This document shows positions 25,340-34,094 of a stretch of DNA of 64,000 bases, piece by piece. The position numbers and the translations under genes were made by a program. The notes beneath the pieces are model-generated. The model worked only from the letters and a program-made list of their open reading frames with translations, was not told where the DNA came from and ran no database searches. Within the stretch, counting starts at the first letter, position 1. Every line of letters begins with the position of its first letter. The stretch spans positions 1 through 64,000 of the forward strand of contig JAFRXO010000062.1 in NCBI GenBank assembly GCA_017443465.1, in the 5' to 3' direction. Source of the stretch: Bacteroidales bacterium. GTDB taxonomy: Bacteria; Bacteroidota; Bacteroidia; Bacteroidales; UBA932.

Positions 25340-26182
25340 TCATCTGAGTATTTTCTTGATTCTGTTGGCTTCCCCGATCAGTTCACGCACTTTGTCCGCA
25401 TCGAAATCATCTATTGCCTTGCGGAACGCAGTCATCTTTTCGAGGTAGGTGTCTATGACCCTCAGCACATTGTCCCTGTTCTGGGTAAGGATCGGCACCC
25501 ACATGTCCGCATTGGATTTCGCAAGACGGACAGTAGACGAGAAACCTCCGGAAGCCAGGTCGAATATATGTTTTTCGTCGCGCTCCTTGTCGAGCACAGT
25601 AAGCGCAAGCGCAAATGACGTCACATGCGAGATGTGCGAGACATATGCCACGTGCACGTCATGGCTGTCCGCGTCCATGTAGATGGGGCGCATATTAAGC
25701 ACGTCGTACATATGCTCAATCGTGGCGAGGGCCTTCGGATCGGACTCTTCCACGTTGGCGAATATGCAGGCGCGGCCCGCGAAGAGGTTCGGCTCGGCCG
25801 CCCACGGACCTGAGTACTCGGTACCTGCCATGGGGTGGGTCGCGACGTAATGGCGGCGCTTCGGATGGTATTTGACGGCACGTACTATCGCGCCCTTGGT
25901 GGAGCAGGTGTCGATCACTATCTTGTCCCCGCTAATCCTGTCAAGTACCTGTGAGAGCATCCTTGTCGCGGTGTCAACCGGCACTGCAAGTACAATAATG
26001 TCCCCGCGGTCAACGGCGTCCTCCAGGCTTGTCAGTTCATCCGCGAGCCCGATCTTGAGGGCCGCGGCCGCTCCCACGGGGTCGTTCTCCACCCCGATCA
26101 CCCTGTCGGCAAAGCCGCGGCGCTTGAGGTCAATCGCCATGGAGCCTCCGATGAGGCCGAGTCCCACTATGCTGATTATCAT
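25340..26182 (-). CDS. tyrA: Prephenate dehydrogenase
   Basis: A 280-residue NAD(P)-dependent enzyme making 4-hydroxyphenylpyruvate for tyrosine. The Rossmann motif is VGLGLIGGSMAIDLKRRG (residues 5-22). D-CSTKGAIV and the catalytic-site THPMAGTEYSGPWAA (about 115-129) follow, then the helical dimer domain containing SHISHVTSFAL. There is no fused mutase or ACT domain. It sits between the aminotransferase and aroF-CM. Confidence 0.94.
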   Translation of the reverse strand: MIISIVGLGLIGGSMAIDLKRRGFADRVIGVENDPVGAAAALKIGLADELTSLEDAVDRGDIIVLAVPVDTATRMLSQVLDRISGDKIVIDTCSTKGAIVRAVKYHPKRRHYVATHPMAGTEYSGPWAAEPNLFAGRACIFANVEESDPKALATIEHMYDVLNMRPIYMDADSHDVHVAYVSHISHVTSFALALTVLDKERDEKHIFDLASGGFSSTVRLAKSNADMWVPILTQNRDNVLRVIDTYLEKMTAFRKAIDDFDADKVRELIGEANRIKKILR

Positions 26183-26192
26183 ATCTTTCCGT

Positions 26193-27416
26193 TTATAATA
26201 TATTCTTTATCAGGCCGCATGCGCGCTTAAGGGTAGGCACATCCGCGCATAGGGAGGCGCGTATGTAATTCTCTCCGTTGCGTCCGAACACGAAGCCAGG
26301 AGTAATGAAGACGAACGCATTGTAGAGGAGATAGTCGGAAACGACTTCGCCGCGGGTCTTGCCTTCCACAGCATATCCCTTAGAAGCGGCTTTTACATAT
26401 GCGGGGTTGTCCTCTTCGACCCTTCCCCAGAGGAAGAGTCCCTGCGAACCGGAATCATATGAAACTCCGAGGGCGTCGAAAATCTCCGAGGCTGCAGCCT
26501 TGCGCCGGGCATATTCCGAATTCAGCTCCGAGAACCAATCCGGTCCCTCCCCGAGGGCAGTAGCAGCAGCCAGCTGGAGCGGGCGGAACATTCCGGAATC
26601 CATCTGGCTCTTGACCTTCAGGATCTCCCGGATGTAGTCGGCATTTCCACCTACCATACCTACCCTCCAGCCGGACATGTTGTGCGCCTTGCTAAGGGAG
26701 TTCATTTCCAGGCAGCACTCGCGGGCGCCTTTGGCCGCGAGAAGCGACAACGGCTTGTCATTCTGGATGAAGCTGTAGGGGTTGTCGTTGATCACCAGTA
26801 TCCTGTGCCTGGCTGCGAAATCAGCGACCTTCTGGTAAAGTTCTTCGGTAGCAGGGGCTCCGGTAGGCATGTTCGGATAGTTGGTCCACATGATCTTGAC
26901 CCCGTCGAGGTCCATGCGCTCCATGGCCTCGAAATCCGGATACCAGCCATTGTCATGCCTGAGGTCGTACTTGACTATCTTTGCCCCGGCGAGGGATGCG
27001 GCTGTGGTGTAGGTCGGATAACCCGGATCGGGGATCAGCACCTTGTCCCCCTCATTGACAAAGGCCAGGGTGATGATCAGGATGCCCTCCTTCGAGCCCA
27101 TCAGCGGCTGTATCTCGCATGCGGGATCCAGTTTGACACCGTACCACCTTTCGTACCATCTGGCGAAAGCCCCGCGGAGCTCCGGAGTGCCGGTGTAGCT
27201 CTGGTAGCGGTGGGCTCCCTTCTGGAGGGAAACTTCCCGGAGGGTTTCAATTGCGGCTTGCGGCGGCATCCCGTCCGGGGAGCCGATGCCAAGGTTGATT
27301 ACAGGTTCCTTCCCGGAAGCCTTCCTCCCGGCATTCAGTTCCGCAATCTCTTTGTTCTTTATGGAGAAATAGTATTCCTTGACGCTTTGCGTCCTGTCTG
27401 CAGGTTTGATAATCAT
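26193..27416 (-). CDS. Pyridoxal-phosphate aminotransferase class I (aromatic pathway)
   Basis: A 407-residue fold-type I aminotransferase. VINLGIGSPDG lies near the N terminus, YQSYTGTPELRGAFARWY binds substrate, and SLSKAHNMSGWRVGMVGG holds the PLP lysine (about residue 237). Its place between prephenate dehydratase and prephenate dehydrogenase suggests it makes Phe and Tyr from their keto acids, or converts prephenate to arogenate. The sequence also resembles LL-diaminopimelate-type aminotransferases, so specificity is open. Confidence 0.88.
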   Translation of the reverse strand: MIIKPADRTQSVKEYYFSIKNKEIAELNAGRKASGKEPVINLGIGSPDGMPPQAAIETLREVSLQKGAHRYQSYTGTPELRGAFARWYERWYGVKLDPACEIQPLMGSKEGILIITLAFVNEGDKVLIPDPGYPTYTTAASLAGAKIVKYDLRHDNGWYPDFEAMERMDLDGVKIMWTNYPNMPTGAPATEELYQKVADFAARHRILVINDNPYSFIQNDKPLSLLAAKGARECCLEMNSLSKAHNMSGWRVGMVGGNADYIREILKVKSQMDSGMFRPLQLAAATALGEGPDWFSELNSEYARRKAAASEIFDALGVSYDSGSQGLFLWGRVEEDNPAYVKAASKGYAVEGKTRGEVVSDYLLYNAFVFITPGFVFGRNGENYIRASLCADVPTLKRACGLIKNIL

Positions 27417-27419
27417 AGG

Positions 27420-28256
27420 TTAAAGTGCTGACTGATACTCTCCAAGCACATCCAGGTCCACCAGTAGGGGCCTGATGGCCGAAATGGCTTGGCAGTAACG
27501 TTCATATGTTTCAAATCTCAGGTCGGCATAGAAAAAATACTGCCAGCGCTGTCCCGGAATCGGCAGCGACTGGATCCTGGTCAGGTTCATCTCATAGAAA
27601 GACAGGATCGCGAGTATGTGCGAAAGGGACCCCGGCGTGTGCGGGAGGGTGAAGCAGAGGGACGACTTGTTTATGTCCTTCTCGGGAATCTCCATGGAAT
27701 CATCCAGTACCAGGAACCTGGTGAAGTTGTCCTTGTAGGTCTCTATACCCTCGGCCAGGATTTCCAGGCCGTTCTGCTCCGCAGCCAGTTTGGAGGCCAC
27801 AGCCCCGACTCCCATCAGGCGGTCCCTGGCGATGTCAATCGCGCTTTTGGCCGTGTCTTCCGATTCCACCAGGTTGATCCACGGGCACTGTTTCCTGAAG
27901 AAACGGCGGGTCTGGTGGATGGCCATGTAGTGGGTCCGGACCTCCCTGATGTCTTCCAGCTTCTGTCCCGGAAGTGCCATCAGGTTCTGGTGGATAGGAA
28001 GATAGACCTCTCCCTTGATTTTCTGGCTGTGCTTGCGCAGCAAGTCGAAATTAAGGAGGAGTCCGCCGGAGATAGTATTCTCGATGGCCATTACCGCCGA
28101 CCTCGCACGCCCCTCAGAGATGGCAGTGTACAAAGACTCGAACGTCGGGCACTCGACTATTTCGGGAATCCCGCCCCCATGGGTACAATAGAATCTTCGG
28201 GCCGCTTCCTCATGGAAACAGCCCGAATATCCCTGAATCGCGACAATAGGCGTCAT
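27420..28256 (-). CDS. pheA: Prephenate dehydratase with ACT domain
   Basis: A 278-residue enzyme converting prephenate to phenylpyruvate. IAIQGYSGCFHEEAARRF-type start, ENTISGGLLLNFDLL, GAVASKLAA and the catalytic DNFTRFLVL are seen. The ACT domain (about 195-270; LPHTPGSLSHILAILSFYEMNLTRIQSLP) contains the ESRP-like region that senses phenylalanine, in altered form (IQSLPI). Its ATG overlaps the frr stop as ATGA, so it is translationally coupled to frr. Confidence 0.94.
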   Translation of the reverse strand: MTPIVAIQGYSGCFHEEAARRFYCTHGGGIPEIVECPTFESLYTAISEGRARSAVMAIENTISGGLLLNFDLLRKHSQKIKGEVYLPIHQNLMALPGQKLEDIREVRTHYMAIHQTRRFFRKQCPWINLVESEDTAKSAIDIARDRLMGVGAVASKLAAEQNGLEILAEGIETYKDNFTRFLVLDDSMEIPEKDINKSSLCFTLPHTPGSLSHILAILSFYEMNLTRIQSLPIPGQRWQYFFYADLRFETYERYCQAISAIRPLLVDLDVLGEYQSAL

Positions 28257-28819
28257 ACAGTCATGATATCCTTTTCCTTCTCGGAGATCAGTTCATCGAT
28301 CTTCTTGATGTTCTTGTCCGTAACCTTCTGGGCTTCATCCTCGCCCTCCTTCTCTCCGTCTTCGGAAAGACCTTCGTTCTTCTGGGCTTTCTTAAGGAGG
28401 TCCACGGCTTCACGGCGGGCGTTGCGGATGGCGACCTTGGCATTCTCACCTGCCGCCTTGGCTTTCTTGATCAGTTCCTTGCGCCTTTCCTCGGTAAGGG
28501 GGGGGACAGTACAGCGGATGACTTCGCCGTTATCGGTCGGGGTCAGGCCGATATTCGCATCGATGATGGCCTTCTGCAGTTTCTTCAGGAGGGAACGGTC
28601 CCACGGCTGGATGAGCAGGGTGCGGGCATCAGGGGTACTGACGGTAGCGCACTGGCTCAGCGGGGTGGGCGAACCGTAATAGTCCACCGTAACACCGTCG
28701 AAGATGTTCGGGTTCGCACGGCCGAGACGATAGGTCTTGAGGTCCTCGACAAGGAAATCAACCGTTTCCTGCATCTTGAGGTCGGCCGCATCTACAATTT
28801 CTTTAGCTCTCGGTAACAT
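28253..28819 (-). CDS. frr: Ribosome recycling factor
   Basis: A 188-residue tRNA-mimicking factor that splits post-termination ribosomes with EF-G. The three-helix bundle pattern is clear: LKTYRLGRANPNIFDGVTVDYYGSPTPL, then LIQPWDRSLLKKLQKAI and the long basic helix ERRKELIKKAKAAGENAKVAIRNARREA. Length is normal. It is 28 nt after pyrH and overlaps pheA by 4 nt. Confidence 0.97.
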   Translation of the reverse strand: MLPRAKEIVDAADLKMQETVDFLVEDLKTYRLGRANPNIFDGVTVDYYGSPTPLSQCATVSTPDARTLLIQPWDRSLLKKLQKAIIDANIGLTPTDNGEVIRCTVPPLTEERRKELIKKAKAAGENAKVAIRNARREAVDLLKKAQKNEGLSEDGEKEGEDEAQKVTDKNIKKIDELISEKEKDIMTV

Positions 28820-28847
28820 GTGTGTATCTTATTTATATGATTATACT

Positions 28848-29555
28848 TTAAGGTGTAACCAGCGTTCCGGTCTTGCCGCCGTGGAGCAAAAGGCGTTCCA
28901 GATTGCCGGGCTCGCTCATGTCGAACACCACGACCGGCATCTTGCCGTCCAGGCACAATGCATATGCCGTCTGGTCCATTACGCGCAGGTGCTTCTCCAG
29001 GGCCTCGTCGAAAGTGAGGGTCTCGTACTTCACCGCATCCGGGTTCTTGGCTGGGTCGCTGTCGTAAACCCCGTCCACATGGGTCCCCTTGAGGAGGGCA
29101 TCCGCCCCGATCTCCAGTGCGCGGAGGGCTGCGCCGGAATCGGTGGTGAAGAAAGGATTCCCCGTTCCCCCGGCTATCAGGGCTACTCCGCCCCTTTCCA
29201 GGACCTCGACGGCGTCATCACGCATGTAATACTTAGCCAGAGGTTCCATAGGAGTCGCCGTAAACACTTTGGCCTCAACCCCTTCTGCCTTGATGAACAT
29301 TGACAGGGCCAGGGAATTGATCACTGTCGCCAGCATGCCCATCTTGTCTCCGTCCACCCTGTCGAAGCCGGCGCCGGTGCCCTGCAGCCCGCGGAAGATG
29401 TTGCCTCCCCCGTTGACAATGGCCACCTGCACTCCAGCACGTGAAACCGCGGCGACCTGGGCCGCAAATGATTTCAGGGTAGGAGTATCAAGCCCCTTCC
29501 CGCTCTCTCCCCCGAGAGCTTCTCCGCTCAGTTTAAGTAATACCCTCTTGTACAT
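28848..29555 (-). CDS. pyrH: UMP kinase
   Basis: A 235-residue hexameric amino-acid-kinase-fold enzyme phosphorylating UMP. LLKLSGEALGGESGKGLD at the N terminus, IVNGGGNIFRGLQG (GTP/UMP loop), AGGTGNPFFTTDSGAALRALEIGADALLKGT and VYDSDP are all standard. It is the first gene of the pyrH-frr-pheA-aminotransferase-tyrA-aroF run. The upstream region carries only a poor -7 match (GAATTTTG). Confidence 0.97.
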   Translation of the reverse strand: MYKRVLLKLSGEALGGESGKGLDTPTLKSFAAQVAAVSRAGVQVAIVNGGGNIFRGLQGTGAGFDRVDGDKMGMLATVINSLALSMFIKAEGVEAKVFTATPMEPLAKYYMRDDAVEVLERGGVALIAGGTGNPFFTTDSGAALRALEIGADALLKGTHVDGVYDSDPAKNPDAVKYETLTFDEALEKHLRVMDQTAYALCLDGKMPVVVFDMSEPGNLERLLLHGGKTGTLVTP

Positions 29556-29637
29556 GTTTCAATTGTGGGCCGGCACATTTTTTTGCCTGGCGTAAAACAA
29601 AATTCGCATAAAATTATGAAACTTCCAAGAAAGAACA

Positions 29638-29645
29638 TATATTTG
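29638..29645 (+). promoter_or_regulatory. -7 element for sdhC
   Basis: TATATTTG, a perfect TAnnTTTG, 31 nt before the ATG at 29677. Confidence 0.6.
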
Positions 29646-29676
29646 CATCAGCATAACAATCGAACGACGGAACTTT

Positions 29677-30396
29677 ATGTCTATTTTCAGTTACTCTATC
29701 GGAAAGAAGCTGGTTCAGGCGGTCAGTGGAGCATTCCTGATCATCTTCCTCTGCCTGCACATGGTCATCAATTTCTTCTCGGTCATCGACACGTTCACCG
29801 GGAAGTGGGGGGTCGTTGCAGCAGATGACAAGCTTTTCTCCGCGGGAGACGGACTGTTCCAGCTGGGCTGCGACTTCATGTCCACCCCGTTCATCGACAT
29901 CATGGTTCCCGTCCTGGCCCTCGGATTCGTGGTGCACATCGTTTACGGCATCTACCTCACCGTCCTTAACTTCAAGGCACGCGGCGGTGTCAAGCGCTAC
30001 GAGGTGGCCAGCCGCGCAAAGGCCGATTCCTGGAGCGCACAGAACATGTTCGTACTGGGGATCATCATCCTCGGATTCCTCTTTATCCACCTGACTCATT
30101 TCTGGCAGCACATGCAGCTTCAGGAATTCGTGGGGAAAGAGGCTGAAAATCCATATGTGCTTCTCGAGAACACCTTCGGTCGATGGTGGCTCCTGGTGAT
30201 ATACATCATCTGGTTCGTCGCCATTTGGTTCCATCTCAATCACGGCTTCTGGAGCATGTTCCAGTCAGTTGGTTGGAACAATCAGAAATGGATCAAGAGA
30301 CTACAGGTGATCGCCGTCGTGGTCAGCACAGTTATTTTGCTTGGATTCCTCACAGTTGCCGTAAATGCATTCATGCACGCTAACGGCGTAATCTGA
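29677..30396 (+). CDS. sdhC: Succinate dehydrogenase/fumarate reductase cytochrome b558 subunit
   Basis: A 239-residue integral membrane haem b subunit of the single-polypeptide (B-type) class, anchoring the flavoprotein and iron-sulfur subunits and exchanging electrons with quinone. Five hydrophobic helices are visible, with His residues in the helix segments FLCLHMVINFF, GFVVHIVYG, FIHLTHFWQHM and WFHLNHGFW as haem ligands. In Bacteroidetes it normally heads sdhC-sdhA-sdhB. Here a terminator follows 21 nt after the stop, and an unrelated TrpB-like gene comes next. Confidence 0.93.
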   Translation: MSIFSYSIGKKLVQAVSGAFLIIFLCLHMVINFFSVIDTFTGKWGVVAADDKLFSAGDGLFQLGCDFMSTPFIDIMVPVLALGFVVHIVYGIYLTVLNFKARGGVKRYEVASRAKADSWSAQNMFVLGIIILGFLFIHLTHFWQHMQLQEFVGKEAENPYVLLENTFGRWWLLVIYIIWFVAIWFHLNHGFWSMFQSVGWNNQKWIKRLQVIAVVVSTVILLGFLTVAVNAFMHANGVI

Positions 30397-30417
30397 TCCG
30401 AAGGAACCAGAGACTCT

Positions 30418-30450
30418 AAAAGGCTGACCTGGAAAAAGGCCAGCCTTTAT
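30418..30450 (+). terminator. Intrinsic terminator after sdhC
   Basis: AAAGGCTG (30419-30426) pairs with CAGCCTTT (30441-30448) with an inner CCT/AGG stem; a T-rich stretch (TTTATTATTTT) follows. Confidence 0.85.
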
Positions 30451-30517
30451 TATTTTGCAACAACAAACTCACTATAAACATTCTTTACTTAAAACTTTAA
30501 CTTAAAAACACAAAAAA

Positions 30518-31882
30518 ATGAAAACCAAAAAATTCTTGCTCCCCGAGTCTGAAATCCCTACCGATTTCTTCAACATCCAGGCTATCATGCCCAACAAGCC
30601 TGTGCCCATCCTCAACCCAGGCACCAGAGAGCCCATGAAGGCTGAAGATCTCTATCCGATCTTCTGTGAGGAATGTGCCCGCCAGGAAATGGACACCGTC
30701 CACGAGTACATCCCCATCCCGGAAGAAGTGCGCGAGAAATATGCTTTCTACCGCTGCACTCCGCTCGTGAGGGCATATGGTCTCGAGAAGGCTCTTGACA
30801 CCCCCGCCCACATCTATTTCAAGAACGAGAGCGTCAGCCCGGCGGGAAGCCACAAACTCAACTCGGCCATAGCTCAGGCTTACTATTGCAAACAGCAGGG
30901 AATCACGAATATAACCACAGAAACCGGCGCCGGCCAATGGGGTGGTGCCCTCTCATATGCCGCCAGCATGTTCGGCCTCGACTGCGCCGTTTACATGGTT
31001 AAGGTCAGCTACGAGCAGAAGCCCTACAGGCGTACCATAATGGGAGTCTTCGGATCCACCCCGATCGCATCCCCGTCCATGTCCACCAGGGCCGGAAAGG
31101 ACATCATCACCGCCAACCCGACTGACTCCGGTTCCCTCGGAACCGCCATCTCAGAGGCGATCGAGCTGGCCATCAACACTCCGAACTGCAAGTACACACT
31201 CGGCTCGGTGCTGAACCATGTCTGCCTCCACCAGACCGTCATCGGCCAGGAAGCCAAGAAGCAGATGGAGATGGCAGGCGAAGAGCCTGATATCGTAATC
31301 GCCTGCTTCGGAGGTGGTTCCAACTTCAGCGGAATTGCATTCCCCTTCATGAGGGACAAGATCCTGAACGGCAGCAAGACCCGGTTCATCGCAGCTGAAC
31401 CCCAATCATGCCCGAAGCTCACCAGGGGCAAGTTCGAATATGACTTCGGCGACGTGGCCGGCTACACTCCCCTCCTGGGAATGTACACCCTCGGACACAA
31501 GTTCCATCCCGCGAACATCCACGCAGGCGGCCTCCGCTACCACGGCTCCGGCACCCTCGTGGCCCAGCTGATGAAAGACGGCTACATGGAAGCCATGGAC
31601 GTAGCCCAGACCGAATCCTTCAAGGCCGGCGTCCTCTTCGCCCGCACCGAAGGCATCATCCCGGCGCCCGAGTCATGCCATGCTATCGCAGCCACCATCC
31701 GCGAGGCTGAGAAGTGCAAGGTCTCCGGCGAGCAGAAGACCATCCTCTTCAACCTCTCCGGCCACGGCTTCATCGACATGGGAGCATATGCCCAGTACCT
31801 CGACGGCGACATCACCGACTACGTACCGTCCGATGCCGAGATCCAGAAGTTCATCGCCGATGCCGACGCGCTGAACAAGTAA
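30518..31882 (+). CDS. TrpB2-type tryptophan synthase beta-like PLP enzyme
   Basis: A 454-residue protein of the TrpB-related (TrpB2) class, longer than classical TrpB and usually without a TrpA partner. Visible are YRCTPLVRAYGLEKAL, the PLP lysine in SPAGSHKLNSA (about residue 112), TETGAGQWGGALSYAASMFG and the phosphate-binding GGGSNFSGIAFPF. It condenses indole and serine to tryptophan, or may act as a serine deaminase or salvage enzyme. No other trp genes adjoin it. The upstream 70 nt are A-rich with no clear promoter. Confidence 0.92.
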   Translation: MKTKKFLLPESEIPTDFFNIQAIMPNKPVPILNPGTREPMKAEDLYPIFCEECARQEMDTVHEYIPIPEEVREKYAFYRCTPLVRAYGLEKALDTPAHIYFKNESVSPAGSHKLNSAIAQAYYCKQQGITNITTETGAGQWGGALSYAASMFGLDCAVYMVKVSYEQKPYRRTIMGVFGSTPIASPSMSTRAGKDIITANPTDSGSLGTAISEAIELAINTPNCKYTLGSVLNHVCLHQTVIGQEAKKQMEMAGEEPDIVIACFGGGSNFSGIAFPFMRDKILNGSKTRFIAAEPQSCPKLTRGKFEYDFGDVAGYTPLLGMYTLGHKFHPANIHAGGLRYHGSGTLVAQLMKDGYMEAMDVAQTESFKAGVLFARTEGIIPAPESCHAIAATIREAEKCKVSGEQKTILFNLSGHGFIDMGAYAQYLDGDITDYVPSDAEIQKFIADADALNK

Positions 31883-31902
31883 TCACATATCAGCTTTTTT
31901 AC

Positions 31903-31910
31903 TATCTTTG
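31903..31910 (+). promoter_or_regulatory. -7 element for the Xaa-Pro aminopeptidase gene
   Basis: TATCTTTG, 22 nt before the ATG at 31933. Confidence 0.55.
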
Positions 31911-31932
31911 GAAAAATCAATTTTCCAAGCAT

Positions 31933-33831
31933 ATGACTGACGGAAGGCTCTCAGCTCTCAGGGATTTAATGGCTCGAAAGGGCTGGGACGCCGTCCTGGT
32001 CTCCGGCTCCGACCCGCATGCGAGCGAATATGTCGCTCCAAGGTGGAAACAGGTCGAATGGCTGTCCGGATTCACCGGAGAAGGCTGTGCGGTAGTGACC
32101 GCCGACCATGCGGGCATATGGACCGACACCAGGTATTTCATACTCGCAGGACAACAGCTGCCCGGCACCGGGTTCGAATTGCACAAAACCCGTGTGCCGG
32201 AGCAGGTGCTTGTTCCACAGTGGCTGGCCGCGAAATTCAAGGATGACTCCCCTGTCATAGCCGTGGACGGGCTCTGCACCGACGTCACTACTGTAAGCGA
32301 CATCCTCAAGGCATGCAAGGATGCCAGGATTGCAAATGTGCCCGACCTCCTTGACGAGATCAGGGATGACAGGCCTCCCATCCCCTCATCCCCCATCATG
32401 ACCCTCGGAGAAGAACAGACCGGCTGGTCCAGGACCATGAAAATCGGCTGGCTCAGGAGATGGCTCGCGGAAAGGGGTCTTGGTGCGATGCTGGTCTCCG
32501 CCCTGGATGAAATAGCCTGGATGCTGAATGTCAGGGGCTCGGACATAAGCTACAATCCGGTAGTAATGTCCTACCTGCTGGTCACGGCAGAAGAGGTAAG
32601 CTGGTACGTGACCAAGGGCGACGGACGCCTCGACGACGAAACACAGGACAGCTTTTACGAGCTCCGCGCCGACGGAGTGAAAATATGCCCATATGCCGAC
32701 ATCGAAATCGCCCTGTCGGACATCGCCGATGATGAGAACACGGGCAAGCTGTTCATTGACCCCTCCTCCCTCAACTACAGCCTCTACTACATCCTCAAGA
32801 ACAGCCGACTCGGGGCCGGGATGCAGGAAGACGGCAACGGGGCTCGCGGGATCATTCCCGGGAAATCGCCTATAGCACTCCGGAAAGCGGTAAAGAACGA
32901 ACTGGAAATCAGGGGGATGCGCGAGGCGCATCTGGAAGACGGGCTTGCCATGGAAGAGTTCCTCTACTGGCTGGAGAAATCCCTTGGAGAATGGGATGAA
33001 GAATCCAGGGCAAGGCGCAACATCTACGACTCGATGATGTACGAGGACACAGAGGCCGTCCCACTCACCGAGGCAAGAGCCGCCGCGAAACTCCATGAGC
33101 TCCGCTCAAGGATACCCGGATTCCGCGGTGAGAGTTTCGAGACAATCTCAGCCTACGGGCCCGGAGCAGCCCTGCCCCACTACGTCACCCCCGAGGAAGA
33201 TTCGCCAGAACTCAAGCCCCGGGGACTCTACCTGGTGGACTCCGGCGGACAGTACCTCTTCGGCACCACCGACATCACCAGGACAGTGCCTCTCGGGCCA
33301 TGCGAACCACTTGAATGTGAGGATTACACCCTCGTCCTGAGGGGGCATATACAGCTGGCGATGGCCATCTTCCCTCAGGGGACCGCCGGCTGCCAGATCG
33401 ACGCCCTTGCCAGGGAACCGCTCTGGAAATCCAAGCGCAGTTTCGGACACGGTACAGGCCATGGGGTGGGATGCTACCTCAACGTCCACGAAGGGCCGCA
33501 GGACATCCGCCAGAACTTCAACCGCCAGCCTCTCCTGCCGGGGATGATAACCTCGGATGAACCTGGCATATACCGTGAAGGGAAATGGGGGGTCCGGCAT
33601 GAGAATCTCCTTCTGTGCAAGAATGCCGGGAAGAATGATTTCGGGCAGTGGCTCGAATTCGAGCCCCTTACGCTCTGCCATTTCGACACCTCTATCCTGG
33701 TGACCTCTTTGATGGAGAAGGACGAGATCGAATGGCTGAATGCCTACAACGCCAGGGTTTACGACGAGCTGTCTCCAAGGCTGCCCAAAGAAATAGCCGA
33801 ATGGCTTAAAGAAAAGACCAGGCCTGTCTAA
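31933..33831 (+). CDS. pepP: Xaa-Pro aminopeptidase, M24B
   Basis: A 632-residue cytosolic metallopeptidase removing N-terminal residues before proline. Two creatinase-type N-terminal domains (about 10-150 and 165-340) precede the pita-bread M24 domain. The metal ligands are all present: both Asp in YLVDSGGQYLFGTTDITRTVP, His in GHGTGHGVGCYLNVHEGP, and Glu in TSDEPGIYREGKWG and RHENLLLC. The start at 31933 is used because it follows a -7 element and opens with typical sequence (GRLSALRDLMARKGWD); the earlier frame lies inside the TrpB2 gene. Confidence 0.94.
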   Translation: MTDGRLSALRDLMARKGWDAVLVSGSDPHASEYVAPRWKQVEWLSGFTGEGCAVVTADHAGIWTDTRYFILAGQQLPGTGFELHKTRVPEQVLVPQWLAAKFKDDSPVIAVDGLCTDVTTVSDILKACKDARIANVPDLLDEIRDDRPPIPSSPIMTLGEEQTGWSRTMKIGWLRRWLAERGLGAMLVSALDEIAWMLNVRGSDISYNPVVMSYLLVTAEEVSWYVTKGDGRLDDETQDSFYELRADGVKICPYADIEIALSDIADDENTGKLFIDPSSLNYSLYYILKNSRLGAGMQEDGNGARGIIPGKSPIALRKAVKNELEIRGMREAHLEDGLAMEEFLYWLEKSLGEWDEESRARRNIYDSMMYEDTEAVPLTEARAAAKLHELRSRIPGFRGESFETISAYGPGAALPHYVTPEEDSPELKPRGLYLVDSGGQYLFGTTDITRTVPLGPCEPLECEDYTLVLRGHIQLAMAIFPQGTAGCQIDALAREPLWKSKRSFGHGTGHGVGCYLNVHEGPQDIRQNFNRQPLLPGMITSDEPGIYREGKWGVRHENLLLCKNAGKNDFGQWLEFEPLTLCHFDTSILVTSLMEKDEIEWLNAYNARVYDELSPRLPKEIAEWLKEKTRPV

Positions 33832-33841
33832 GCCTGGTCTT
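33814..33841. terminator. Bidirectional terminator formed by the ends of two convergent genes
   Basis: AAGACCAGGC (33814-33823) pairs with GCCTGGTCTT (33832-33841); T runs follow on both strands. The stop codons of pepP (33829-33831) and of the minus-strand gene (33828-33830) lie in the loop, so the stem is coding in both directions. Confidence 0.9.
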
Positions 33842-34094
33842 CATTTTTACTGAGTTTAGATTTCATCTGTTTAACTCCGCTCAGGAGCATCTGTGCCACC
33901 GGAGTCCTTCGGGACACCAGATTCAGCCCCTCCGCGAACAAGTTTACCGGCTTGAAGAAGGACTTGATCCCTTCTACATCCTCAGACACCGCTTCTGTGC
34001 GTCTGCCAAGTTCCAAACGGACACGTGCAGCGGCAGTATCAAGATCATCTATGGTCTTGATGCGTCTGAAAGTCTTTGCGCTAATCTTTCCCAT
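33828..34094 (-). CDS. Small conserved protein of the YtxH-holin cluster, unknown function
   Basis: An 88-residue, basic, mostly helical protein (start MGKISAKTF at 34094; an ATG at 34121 would add 9 residues and a longer overlap). No recognised domain. A mid-protein segment, SFFKPVNLFAEGLNLVSRRTPVAQMLLSGVKQM, may associate with membrane. It overlaps the upstream membrane gene by 14 nt and is thus the third member of that operon. Confidence 0.65.
   Translation of the reverse strand: MGKISAKTFRRIKTIDDLDTAAARVRLELGRRTEAVSEDVEGIKSFFKPVNLFAEGLNLVSRRTPVAQMLLSGVKQMKSKLSKNEDQA

Noticed and set aside
30449-30517. tRNA or small RNA gene in the gap before the TrpB2 gene
   Set aside because: The stretch is A-rich with no cloverleaf; no tRNA was recognised in any gap of the window.
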